64,000 bases of DNA from Pseudobdellovibrionaceae bacterium. GTDB taxonomy: Bacteria > Bdellovibrionota > Bdellovibrionia > Bdellovibrionales > UBA1609. Positions within the stretch are counted from its first letter, which is position 1. Every line of letters begins with the position of its first letter. The position numbers and the translations under genes are program-made. The stretch spans positions 38,300 through 102,299 of the forward strand of contig CANEZP010000016.1 of the NCBI GenBank assembly GCA_947444305.1, in the 5' to 3' direction. Below the pieces are notes generated by a model, which saw only the letters and a list, made by a program, of their open reading frames with translations, was not told the origin of the DNA and did not search any database. Positions 11,091-18,844 of this stretch are shown here, piece by piece.

Positions 11091-12035
11091 TTAGCCCCAA
11101 CGCTCCAATTGAAAATGCATCTGATGAATATGATCGTGGTGAAACGAACAAAGCGTCGTGAGGTTCTCGGGATCGTTTTCACCCCCGTGCGCGACCTCTA
11201 GAATATGATGAATTTGAATCCACTGATCCGAGCCGCAACGCTTGCCGTTTTCACTCAAGTGCGTACACTGCCCAGAATCCCGAGCGAACACCGCGTGCTT
11301 CTGCGCCGCGGTCAATGGCACTCGCTTCGGAGCTCTGCGCGCGCAGAGTTCTTCGGGTTTGGCCAAATGATCATTTTGTTGTTGGATCTCTTCCGCGTTC
11401 TTTTTTAGGGCCGCCTTTGGCATCTTTGATCTTTGCTCTCGCGCCTTCCGATCCTGCGCACGTTCGGCTTTCTGGACGGGATCGTGCTTACGCAAATACT
11501 CTTCCAACGCCGCTTCGAGCGCGCATCCGACACCAATCGGCTGATTCTTCTGCGCGCGCAGAGCTTCGACTCGTTTTAGCTTCTCTAGAAACTCACCCGA
11601 AACATGCGCCGAAATCTCAACGCACTCTTCAGATATGAACTTAACCTTTTCACATTTACTTCGCGGATTACGCCGGTCTAACTCTCGCTCGAGCTCGCGA
11701 CTTGAATGCGTTTGAGCGAAAAGGATAAGCTCAGCCGCATTTTCGGGCTTCAAAGTCGAAACCATACGATTCAAAACAAAAACCGAAAGCCCCGACTCTA
11801 ATATCTCCGGCACTTCACGCGACTTTCGAGCCACCGCGATAAAGCTGTAAGCGACGGCATCCGTAAATCCTAAAATCTCAACCGCGTAAGCGTGGACACT
11901 CGATTTGTCCAAAGCCTTATGCGTCCGACTTTGCTCGACATCTTTTAGAATCTGCACGAACTCAAGTTCAAATTTATGATAGCGAACTTTCGCCGCCAAC
12001 GCACACTCATGAATCCATTTTTGTTCAGCATTCAT
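11091..12035 (-). CDS. HNH endonuclease family protein
   Basis: 314 residues. The first 210 or so are helical and of unrecognised function; a charged linker (about 185-225) leads to a C-terminal HNH nuclease domain with C257, C267, IHHI (275-278), N288/N291 and CSFHHDHIH (296-304). The fold coordinates a metal with HHN and bound zinc with the cysteines. The start at 12035 (MNAEQ) has AAGGAG six bases upstream and is preferred over an in-frame ATG 17 codons earlier. Two copies of the locus palindrome lie inside the reading frame and encode ELCARRAP (229-236) and EALRAQ (157-162). Isolated HNH proteins of this type are common in Bdellovibrio relatives; their biological role is not established. 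Confidence 0.85.
   Translation of the reverse strand: MNAEQKWIHECALAAKVRYHKFELEFVQILKDVEQSRTHKALDKSSVHAYAVEILGFTDAVAYSFIAVARKSREVPEILESGLSVFVLNRMVSTLKPENAAELILFAQTHSSRELERELDRRNPRSKCEKVKFISEECVEISAHVSGEFLEKLKRVEALRAQKNQPIGVGCALEAALEEYLRKHDPVQKAERAQDRKAREQRSKMPKAALKKNAEEIQQQNDHLAKPEELCARRAPKRVPLTAAQKHAVFARDSGQCTHLSENGKRCGSDQWIQIHHILEVAHGGENDPENLTTLCSFHHDHIHQMHFQLERWG
11333..11348. repeat. Palindrome copy 1, CTCTGCGCGCGCAGAG
   Basis: Perfect 16-bp palindrome inside the HNH gene, identical to the core of the copy at 12313. Confidence 0.85.
11549..11562. repeat. Palindrome copy 2, TCTGCGCGCGCAGA
   Basis: Perfect 14-bp version of the same palindrome, also within the HNH gene, with one outer base pair broken. 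Confidence 0.8.
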
Positions 12036-12272
12036 CTTTGTCTCCTTAAGTTGGAGTGAAGCTAACACGGGTTTTAAAATCGACATCTTGAGCTTGATGC
12101 ATCTCGCTTATAGTTCGTTGTTAAAGCTACTTACCGGGCGGATATGGCACGCGACTTTGCCGTTTTGAATTTCAAATCAAATTTTGGGAATGAAACGTGC
12201 TAGCGCTTCATTTGCGAGCCGTCAACGTCGTCAAATTATATTTACGTGGAGAAAAAATGTTAAATATCTTTG

Positions 12273-12283
12273 TGCGCGCAGAG
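12273..12283. repeat. Half copy of the locus palindrome, TGCGCGCAGAG
   Basis: Matches the right-hand portion of the CTCTGCGCGCGCAGAG repeat; the left arm is degraded to TTTGTG. Confidence 0.6.
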
Positions 12284-12312
12284 CCCTTTACCACGCGAGC
12301 ATTGTTGATGTG

Positions 12313-12332
12313 AACTCTGCGCGCGCAGAGTT
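12313..12332. repeat. Palindrome copy 3, longest version
   Basis: Perfect 20-bp palindrome AACTCTGCGCGCGCAGAGTT in the intergenic region; its 16-bp core equals the copy at 11333. No further copies were seen elsewhere in the window. Confidence 0.85.
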
Positions 12333-12524
12333 GGAGGCTTCGATGGCCCCATCTTCTGTTCGCGTGGATTTGCCGTCCTTGAGAGTGGCTTCTTGCGGCC
12401 GTCCGCGGCCATAAGAGTTATATATTCGGGAGAGTTATTTTTTTAAGAGAAGAGGGGGGATAATAGCCTGAAGCGGTCTGCGCGCCTCCTGATTTCTCAA
12501 AAAATTAATCTCTTCATTTCATTC

Positions 12525-12549
12525 CCTCTCCGCCCGGACGGCGGAGAGG
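12525..12549 (-). terminator. Hairpin downstream of the FabD-like gene
   Basis: CCTCTCCGCC pairs with GGCGGAGAGG over 10 bp around a five-base loop, about 84 bases past the 12633 stop. There is no immediate T-run, so termination is uncertain. Confidence 0.35.
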
Positions 12550-12632
12550 CGGCACTCACACGGATGGACGGAACCCGCGCGCCGGTACGATGGGCGTTCA
12601 AAACCCAAAGCACCGCGCTCCACTAAATAAAA

Positions 12633-13343
12633 TTAATTTGCGATCGCTAAACGATTCTCGCGAAGGTTCGACCAGAACCAGGACAACATCGGATCCAGGT
12701 CGATGCTCTCCAGAACTTGCACGTCGCGCGACGTGAGGTCCAAAACTTTTTTGCCCGAGACCGAGCTGCCCGGGCCGACCATGACGAGTTTGTTTACTTC
12801 GTATTGATCGACCAAGTCGACGATCATGCGCTCGACTTCACGGACGTCCGTGTTCTGGCGCAAGTAATCGCCTTCGGGACCGCGGCAGAACACCGCGTAC
12901 TCGACCAGCTGAACACCCGCGAGGATCGGCAAACCTAAAGCCGATGCCGGCGCGACCGGCGTACGCGGCTTCGCGCTGTTGGTCGCCAAGCTCTCGGTCA
13001 CCATTTCGAGAAAAGTCACCTGACCCATCGCCACGCGCATCGGTGAATCGCCGTTAATGGCGCCGACGACGTACTCCGGCATCTTGTGATTGCGGAGGTA
13101 GCGGTCAAGTAAACCGACCTGCACCACCGCGGTTGCAAAACTTTTGAGCTTAATATGACTCAGGAAGACATCGTCTTCCGAACCGATGAAATTGGCCAAG
13201 TCGAGCGGCGTCGGCGAGACTTTGTCCCATATGCCTTGCGCTTCACGGATCCGCATCACCACTTCCGGGATACGAATCACGTTCGTTCGAATGTCTTGGA
13301 AATCTAGATTGCTCGCCCCATTGAAAACTAGTGCATCACGCAT
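12633..13343 (-). CDS. Degenerate FabD/acyltransferase-like protein
   Basis: 236 residues, start at the ATG at 13343 with GGAGGG just upstream. By eye it follows the malonyl-CoA:ACP transacylase layout. ALVFNGASNLDFQDI matches the opening VFPGQGSQ region. A helix (about 62-84) leads to PEYVVGAINGDSP, where the catalytic GHSLGE would fall, then a TFLEMV stretch resembling 'lsFedal', and finally LVMVGPGSSVSGKKVL resembling the EIGPG region. If correct, the nucleophilic serine is isoleucine (I96) and the following LGE is NGD, so it cannot be an ordinary transacylase. It is also shorter than FabD (about 310). It sits divergent to gspC. The family link is inferred; a wholly different fold remains possible. 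Confidence 0.5.
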   Translation of the reverse strand: MRDALVFNGASNLDFQDIRTNVIRIPEVVMRIREAQGIWDKVSPTPLDLANFIGSEDDVFLSHIKLKSFATAVVQVGLLDRYLRNHKMPEYVVGAINGDSPMRVAMGQVTFLEMVTESLATNSAKPRTPVAPASALGLPILAGVQLVEYAVFCRGPEGDYLRQNTDVREVERMIVDLVDQYEVNKLVMVGPGSSVSGKKVLDLTSRDVQVLESIDLDPMLSWFWSNLRENRLAIAN

Positions 13344-13594
13344 AGACCCTCCCCAGTGTCCGTGTGTTGCGGGCCGCCGTTGCGACCCTAGTTAAACCGG
13401 TGTTGTAAAGGCCCCTAACCTCAACATCACTTTACGTTTAACCTTAGTATTTCTTGAGAGACTTTCATCCCCCTACCCAAAGTGACACTAAAGCAAGGTG
13501 TATGCCTCTTTGAGAAAGCGTCGTGAATGCCTCTTAATTTCGGGCGCGGGAAAAGCTCGACGATTGTCCATGAAATCATTGCACTCGGTTGTAA

Positions 13595-13623
13595 TTGACG
13601 ACTTGGGCTAGCTGTTTGTTAAG
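13595..13623 (+). promoter_or_regulatory. Possible promoter for gspC
   Basis: TTGACG (13595) and a weak GTTAAG (13618) are 17 bases apart. The gspC ATG follows ten bases later with no ribosome site, so a near-leaderless transcript would result. Weak -10. Confidence 0.25.
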
Positions 13624-13632
13624 CTAAAGTCG

Positions 13633-14577
13633 ATGGGTCTCTTCAGTAACAGTCGAATCTTCTCGTCGCTACCGAAAGGTTCGAAAGGCCGACCGCCGTT
13701 CGAAGCTTTCTATATCTATATCTTAGCCTTGATGTGCGGCTACTTTATCGCCGACCTTGCCGTGCTAGGCATTCGTCCCGCGATGTTGCCGACGCAAGCG
13801 CCGCCCGTTCGCCCCTCGGCACCGCTCGCGTCGAACTTTGTTAGCGAAGCGAAGTACTCGAAGATCACCGACCGCAACATGTTCAACGCCGACGGAAAAA
13901 TCCCGCCCGCACTCACCGCCGACGGCAGTGGCGGCGAAGGCGCGGTTGATTTGCCGCCCGTCGCTTCGCAGTTGCCGCTCAAATTGGAAGGCACGCTCGT
14001 TCATGCGAATCCGAAAAAGTCGGTCGCGTCTATTGCATCCAAAACAAAAAATGATGTGCAAGCGTTTATGGTCGACGGCGAAATTGAAAACATCGCGCGC
14101 GTCACCGCGATCGAACGCCGCAAAGTTATCTTTCGCAATTTGAACAACCAGCGTTTGGAGTTTATCGAAATTCCGAAAGACAATGCGGTCACGTTCGGCG
14201 TGAAAGAACCCGTCGCGGCCGGCCCGGGCATCGACAAGAAAGGTGAATTTGAATTCACCGTCGATCAGGCTTTAATCACCGCGCAAACTTCCGATCTCGG
14301 CGCGGTCTTACAACAAGCGCGCATGGTTCCGAACATCGTTCCCGGCACCGGTGGACAAGTCGCGGGTTTCCGCTTCGTTGCAATTCAGCCCGGCAGCGTG
14401 TATGAGAAACTCGGATTCAAGCCGATGGACGTTATTAAAAAAGTGAACAACGACGACGTGAACTCCCCGACCAAAGCGATGGAAATGTACAATGCTTTGA
14501 AAACGGAAGGTCGCATCACTCTCACGGTTGAGAGAAACGGCCGTGACGAAACGTTCATCTACAACGTCAATCGATAG
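13633..14577 (+). CDS. gspC: Type II secretion protein GspC
   Basis: 314 residues: a short cytosolic N-terminus, one inner-membrane helix (about 26-48), a periplasmic homology region (about 70-190) and a C-terminal PDZ domain (about 225-312; GFRFVAIQPGSVYEKLGF and DVIKKVNNDDVNSP). GspC links the inner-membrane platform to the secretin and helps choose substrates. It opens the T2SS cluster, 117 bases before gspD. There is no clear ribosome site before the ATG at 13633. Confidence 0.9.
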   Translation: MGLFSNSRIFSSLPKGSKGRPPFEAFYIYILALMCGYFIADLAVLGIRPAMLPTQAPPVRPSAPLASNFVSEAKYSKITDRNMFNADGKIPPALTADGSGGEGAVDLPPVASQLPLKLEGTLVHANPKKSVASIASKTKNDVQAFMVDGEIENIARVTAIERRKVIFRNLNNQRLEFIEIPKDNAVTFGVKEPVAAGPGIDKKGEFEFTVDQALITAQTSDLGAVLQQARMVPNIVPGTGGQVAGFRFVAIQPGSVYEKLGFKPMDVIKKVNNDDVNSPTKAMEMYNALKTEGRITLTVERNGRDETFIYNVNR

Positions 14578-14694
14578 ATTGTTACTGCACATTAATTAGA
14601 CTTCATTTGATTTAGCACTTTAGGCAGAGAACATTACGAATAGAATATTTAGCGACGATCCGGAAGATCGACGCTGTACCCAAGGAGGGGTAGG

Positions 14695-17040
14695 ATGAAC
14701 TGTAAACCCATCGTGACCGGACTTTTGTTCCTCACGCTTGCCACGCCGTCGGTGTGGGCTCAAGCTAAGGACAAGAAAAAAGCTCCGCAGCGCAGGCTCG
14801 CGCAAGAAGACGTGGGTTTCGATGAACCCGAGATGCTTCCCCCACCTCCCTCCGCTCCTACGCCGACGCCTCCGGCGGGTTCGCCCGGCGCGACCGGTAA
14901 AACTAAGGACGGCAAACCCGTTCAAGGTTTTGTTTCGAAAAAGACCGGGAAGTCTTTAGCGGAAGCCGGCGTCGAAGACATCACCAACGAAAACTTCCCC
15001 GACATGATCGAATCGTTCGATTACCCGAACGCGGACGTCGCCGATCTCGTGAAAGCGATCTCGGAACTAACGGGCAAAAACTTCGTCGTCGATCCGCAAG
15101 TGCGCGGTAAGATCACGATCATCGCGCCTTCGCGCTTAACGGTGGCCGAGGCGTACAAAGCCTTCTTGTCGGCCCTCGCAATTAACGGTCTCGCGATCGT
15201 GCCCGGCGACGGCTTCTACAAGATTAAACAAGCGCGCGCCGCCCAACGTGACAACATCGATACGTTCTCGGGTGCTTACTACCCGAACTCCGATCAGATG
15301 ATCACGCGGATCATCAAGCTCAAGTACATCTCGGCCGACGAAGTGAACAAACAGCTTCGTATCCTGACTTCGAAAGACGGCGAACTCGTTCCCTACACGC
15401 CCACTAACTCTTTGATCGTTTCGGACTACGGCGCCAACATGGACCGCATCATGAAGATCTTGGAGCAACTCGACGTTCAAGGCTTCGAAGAGCAGATGGA
15501 AGTTATCCGCGTGCGCTTCGCGCGCTCGAAAGACATCGGCGACTTGGTCGATCAGATCATCAACAAAGGCGAAAAGAAAAATCAATTCGGTACGGGCGTG
15601 CCCCGCTTCCGTCCCGCCGGCGGACCTGAGTCCGGTGGCGGTACGGGCGCCGAAGTTTACTCCCTCGTCGTGCCCGACGAACGCACGAACTCGATCATCG
15701 TGGTCGGTAACAAGATGGGGATCGAAAAGATCCGCAAACTTGTGAGCCGCCTCGATTACCCGATGCGCCCCGACGAACAAGGTGGCTTCTTCGTGTACTC
15801 GCTTCGTCATGCCGAAGCCGAGCCCATCGCCAACATCTTGAACGGCATCGCTTCCGAATCTAAGAAAGCGCAAGATTCCGGCGGCGCGGCCGGCGGAAAT
15901 CGACCGCCCGTCATCGGCCCCGGCGGCCAAGCGCAAGTCGGCCCCGCAGCGACCGCGATCTTCGGCGGCGACGTCAAGATCTCGGCCGACAAAACGACCA
16001 ACAGCTTGATCATCGTCGCTTCCCGCCCCGATTACGAAACGCTCAAAAATCTTTTGGGCAAAATCGATATCGCGCGCGATCAAGTTTTCATCAAAGCGAT
16101 CATTATGGAAATGAACGCGGGTAAAACCGATTCTTGGTCGGTCGATGCGTACAAGTTCGCGGCGAACACCAACGGCGTCGGTCGCTTCGGGTTCCGCGGT
16201 TCGCAAGAAGTTTCGTCCTTGATCAACCCGTCGGGTGACCGCGGCGCGATCTTAGGCTTCGGGAACGGCGGCATCACAGATATCAAGATCGGCGCGGAGA
16301 CCTTCAAAGTTCCGTCTTTGATCGCTTTGGTGCGTCTGCTTACCACTCACGCTAACGGTCACATCTTGTCCACTCCGCAGATCATGGCGCTGGATAACGA
16401 AGAAGCGTTGATCGAAGTCGGAGCGAAAGTTCCCGTCGCTTTGAATGCCTCGACCGCAACCGCCGGTGTTGTCACTTCAAACGTTGAACGACAAAACGTA
16501 ACGACCAAGTTGACGCTTACTCCTTACATCTCGCCCGATACGGACGAAGTGCAAATGAAGGTCGATCAAGAGGTCGCCGATATTTCGACGACGCAGCAAA
16601 GCTCGGCCGGTGAATTGGCTAAGAACGCGATCTCGACCGACACTCGTAAAATCAAGACGCAAATCATCGTGAATAGCGGCGACACCGCGGTGCTCGGTGG
16701 TTTGATGAAAGACGTGGATAAAGAAGACGTCACCAAGGTTCCGATCTTGGGTGATATCCCGATCCTCGGTTGGTTGTTCAAAGCGCAGACGAAGCAAAAG
16801 ATTAAGAGCAATCTCGTGGTTTTCATCACCCCGAAAATCGTTCGTAATCCCGGCGACGGCGCGAAACTCGTCGACGACAAGATCAACGAGCGCATCGACT
16901 TCATCCAGAAGAACATGAGCGGTCGTGATCCCCACGGCAGCGCGATCGATAACCTGCCCCGCCTAGGTTCGGCGAAGTCGAAGAAAGAAAAAGACTCCGC
17001 CGCTCCCGCCCCCGAAGAGCCCGCGGTCGAATCGTTCTAG
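14695..17040 (+). CDS. gspD: Type II secretion outer-membrane secretin GspD
   Basis: 781 residues. A signal peptide ends near WAQA, then a Pro-rich linker (about 45-65), the N0 domain (SFDYPNADVADLVKAISEL, about 105-180), N1-N3 repeats with a Gly-rich insertion (ESGGGTGAE) and another Gly/Pro-rich insert at about 390-425, and the C-terminal secretin barrel (about 540-730) ending in GDIPILGWLFK and NLVVFITPKIV. GspD forms the multimeric channel through which folded proteins leave the periplasm. The ATG has a strong AAGGAGGGG site. A good terminator follows at 17086. Confidence 0.95.
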   Translation: MNCKPIVTGLLFLTLATPSVWAQAKDKKKAPQRRLAQEDVGFDEPEMLPPPPSAPTPTPPAGSPGATGKTKDGKPVQGFVSKKTGKSLAEAGVEDITNENFPDMIESFDYPNADVADLVKAISELTGKNFVVDPQVRGKITIIAPSRLTVAEAYKAFLSALAINGLAIVPGDGFYKIKQARAAQRDNIDTFSGAYYPNSDQMITRIIKLKYISADEVNKQLRILTSKDGELVPYTPTNSLIVSDYGANMDRIMKILEQLDVQGFEEQMEVIRVRFARSKDIGDLVDQIINKGEKKNQFGTGVPRFRPAGGPESGGGTGAEVYSLVVPDERTNSIIVVGNKMGIEKIRKLVSRLDYPMRPDEQGGFFVYSLRHAEAEPIANILNGIASESKKAQDSGGAAGGNRPPVIGPGGQAQVGPAATAIFGGDVKISADKTTNSLIIVASRPDYETLKNLLGKIDIARDQVFIKAIIMEMNAGKTDSWSVDAYKFAANTNGVGRFGFRGSQEVSSLINPSGDRGAILGFGNGGITDIKIGAETFKVPSLIALVRLLTTHANGHILSTPQIMALDNEEALIEVGAKVPVALNASTATAGVVTSNVERQNVTTKLTLTPYISPDTDEVQMKVDQEVADISTTQQSSAGELAKNAISTDTRKIKTQIIVNSGDTAVLGGLMKDVDKEDVTKVPILGDIPILGWLFKAQTKQKIKSNLVVFITPKIVRNPGDGAKLVDDKINERIDFIQKNMSGRDPHGSAIDNLPRLGSAKSKKEKDSAAPAPEEPAVESF

Positions 17041-17047
17041 AGGTAGT

Positions 17048-17067
17048 CCCCACTCCTGGGAGTGGGG
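17048..17067 (+). other. Hairpin after gspD
   Basis: CCCCACT pairs with AGTGGGG around a six-base loop, seven bases past the gspD stop; it may protect the 3' end of the transcript ahead of the terminator. Confidence 0.5.
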
Positions 17068-17085
17068 AGCGCCTCCGGACAGTGT

Positions 17086-17116
17086 AAAGGCCGCGGTCAC
17101 GCGGCCTTTTGTTTTA
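17086..17116 (+). terminator. Rho-independent terminator after gspD
   Basis: A 10-bp stem, AAAGGCCGCG/CGCGGCCTTT with loop GTCA, is followed by TTTTGTTTT. It separates gspD transcription from the following cassette. Confidence 0.85.
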
Positions 17117-17140
17117 CAGCACGTGAGACGCGCGTGAGAC

Positions 17141-17157
17141 TGTCTCATTCTGAGACA
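17141..17157. promoter_or_regulatory. Operator-like palindrome TGTCTCA-N3-TGAGACA, site 1
   Basis: Perfect 7-bp arms around TTC. Two further GTGAGAC half-sites stand at 17123-17129 and 17134-17140. The centre is about 60 bases before the expected transcription start of the 17325 gene. The same GTCTC-N5-GAGAC core occurs at 32377 and, with one mismatch, at 61621. Confidence 0.55.
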
Positions 17158-17174
17158 ATGTCGTGAGCGCAATT

Positions 17175-17202
17175 TTGTTCGTCACCGCACAGCCGCTATA
17201 CA
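17175..17202 (+). promoter_or_regulatory. Likely promoter of the secreted-protein cassette
   Basis: TTGTTC (17175-17180) and TATACA (17197-17202) are separated by 16 bases, downstream of the gspD terminator and the palindrome. Confidence 0.45.
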
Positions 17203-17324
17203 CAAATCTTGTTTCACTCTGGGGCGACGTCTCGTAAGTCTACGAAACGAGGTCTAAAATTTTTATGGCCGCCCCTTTGCTAAGTAGTAAGGCAGAACAC
17301 TCCACCCGAACCTTAGGATTGAAC

Positions 17325-17936
17325 ATGAAAGCCGCCCTAGTCCTACTGTTAGCGATCTTCACGGCCCCGCTCGCCGGTGCTGAATCTATCGCTACGGGTG
17401 GTACTTTCGACGGCATCGCCCGCATCTTCACCTCTTGCGAAAACTGCAAGACGATGGAAAAGCTGCGTACCGAAGTGTTTGCTCCCGCCCACACCAACGC
17501 CCGCATGCACGACCGCGCGAAGAAGGCGGTAGGCAAAGTGATCGAAGACGCTCACCGTATTACGACCGTCGCCGAGAACGATAAAAAACAATTTCGCGGC
17601 GCCCACTACGCAAACGAAATCGAATCGTTCTTCATCCTCGCCGTCGACGCTATGCCCTACGCCGAAGATTTCGAATTGGCCGAAAACATTGCCTACATCA
17701 ATAACGAACTCGGTAGCCGCTCGATCCTCGAAAAAGTCGTTAAGGAAATGCCCGCCGGTTGCCGCAAAGACTTCGTCGTAAAATCCATCGTTTACAAAGA
17801 ATGCGAAATCGACAACGACAACGCGGCCGATGCCGCGCAGACCGCCGGCAAACCGGTTCCGAAGAAACTCGTCTGTAAGCCGCCGACCGATAACGTACAG
17901 AAGTGCGAAGCGAAAGCTATCGCCCGGGTGAAGTGA
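17325..17936 (+). CDS. Secreted Cys-containing protein, cassette gene 1
   Basis: 203 residues from the ATG at 17325 (AGGA six bases upstream), which gives a clean signal peptide MKAALVLLLAIFTAPLAGA. The mature protein begins with a CENC pair (residues about 39-42) followed by KTMEKL, is mostly helical, and has spaced cysteines late in the chain (AGCRKDF, KECE, KLVC, QKCE). Family unknown. The pattern of an N-terminal CxxC plus a KL motif and a later Cys-R/K helix is shared with the third cassette gene at 18845, suggesting distant paralogues. It overlaps the next gene by one base (TGATG), so the cassette is an operon. Confidence 0.8.
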   Translation: MKAALVLLLAIFTAPLAGAESIATGGTFDGIARIFTSCENCKTMEKLRTEVFAPAHTNARMHDRAKKAVGKVIEDAHRITTVAENDKKQFRGAHYANEIESFFILAVDAMPYAEDFELAENIAYINNELGSRSILEKVVKEMPAGCRKDFVVKSIVYKECEIDNDNAADAAQTAGKPVPKKLVCKPPTDNVQKCEAKAIARVK

Positions 17937-18841
17937 TGAAACACCTCGCCCTTCTACTCATTATATATCTACCTTTGCAGGCATCAGCCGGAGCGTTCAT
18001 GTTCGGCTCGGCTCCGAATGCAGCACCAGCGCCCGTGGCCGCTACGACACCCGTTCAGGCCGCAACGCCGAAAGCGGTTGGGACTTCGCAATTGAATTCG
18101 CCCTCACCTATCCGTAGAACGATGCCGGAGATCGCCGCCGCGTTGGCTTCGGCCGACAGCAAAACGGTCAAAGAAGATAAAAAAACCGAAGGCGGAATCT
18201 GCGTTGGTTGCGGGCCCACTACCGCTCCGAAGACCGGCCTGCAAAAGATTGATCCTTCGCACATCGCCGGCGCGACCCCGAAAGCGGTGGAAACGCGGGC
18301 TTCCAACTCAAACGGTAACGAATGTTTAAGAAAACTTATCCTCGCGTCGGCAAAGAACGTCGTTAAAAACATTTACGGCAATGCGCCCACGAGCGGTGGC
18401 TGGTGCGCAAAAGGCGTCGGTCGCAGCTTGATGAAAGCGGGCTACCAGTATCCCAGCGCCGAAGCCATCGGTTACCACACCGGCGGCCGTATGAAGCAAA
18501 TGGGTTTCGAAAATATCATGCGCAAAGGCTTAGACGCCGAGAACGCACCCCCCGGCGCCATCTTGGTATTCCGCGGTCCTTTGACGAAGATGTCACGCGC
18601 TAACGGCGGCTTGCCCCAAGGCAAAACACGCATGCAATCACGCCGTTTACGCGGTGGACGCGGCGCCGGCACATGGGTCGGGCACGTTACGATCAAGAGC
18701 GATAAACCGGATGAATATCTGACCGACGCCTTGACCGAGGATCCCGCGGTTGCCAACCGGACCCTCGTCGCTATATATGTCCCGGTGACTTGTTCTGGTG
18801 TAACTTGTAAGGGTGCAGCCGCCCGGGCCTGCGTGGAGTAG
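17936..18841 (+). CDS. Secreted protein with CHAP/NlpC-like cysteine peptidase pattern, cassette gene 2
   Basis: 301 residues from the ATG at 17936. Signal peptide MKHLALLLIIYLPLQASA; a low-complexity Ala/Pro/Thr linker (about 20-110, with a CVGC pair near 89-92); then a C-terminal domain. There GGWCAKGVGRSLMKAG (Cys157), PPGAILVFRG (206-215) and WVGHVTIKS (His250) come in the order and spacing seen in CHAP and NlpC/P60 peptidoglycan hydrolases: nucleophile Cys at a helix start, a 'PGD-like' strand, then GHV. Further cysteines lie at the C-terminus (CSGVTC, ARACVE). A periplasmic or secreted wall hydrolase is inferred; the third catalytic residue was not identified. Confidence 0.75.
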   Translation: MKHLALLLIIYLPLQASAGAFMFGSAPNAAPAPVAATTPVQAATPKAVGTSQLNSPSPIRRTMPEIAAALASADSKTVKEDKKTEGGICVGCGPTTAPKTGLQKIDPSHIAGATPKAVETRASNSNGNECLRKLILASAKNVVKNIYGNAPTSGGWCAKGVGRSLMKAGYQYPSAEAIGYHTGGRMKQMGFENIMRKGLDAENAPPGAILVFRGPLTKMSRANGGLPQGKTRMQSRRLRGGRGAGTWVGHVTIKSDKPDEYLTDALTEDPAVANRTLVAIYVPVTCSGVTCKGAAARACVE

Positions 18842-18844
18842 AAG

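Larger units (their letters stand above)
12036..12632. other. Intergenic region between the HNH gene and the FabD-like gene
   Basis: No supported gene. It contains a half palindrome (12273-12283), a full palindrome (12313-12332), an AT-rich patch near 12420-12470 and a 10-bp hairpin (12525-12549). An open frame at 12184-12414 has no ribosome site and an implausible protein composition. Confidence 0.6.

Noticed and set aside
12184..12414. Small open frame containing the palindrome
   Set aside because: No ribosome site, odd composition, and it overlaps repeats; treated as intergenic.
15136..16206. Long open frame antisense to gspD (356 codons)
   Set aside because: It is a mirror of the codon bias in gspD, has no ribosome site, and its protein is His/Asp/Arg/Val-rich without motifs. 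gspD itself is certain.
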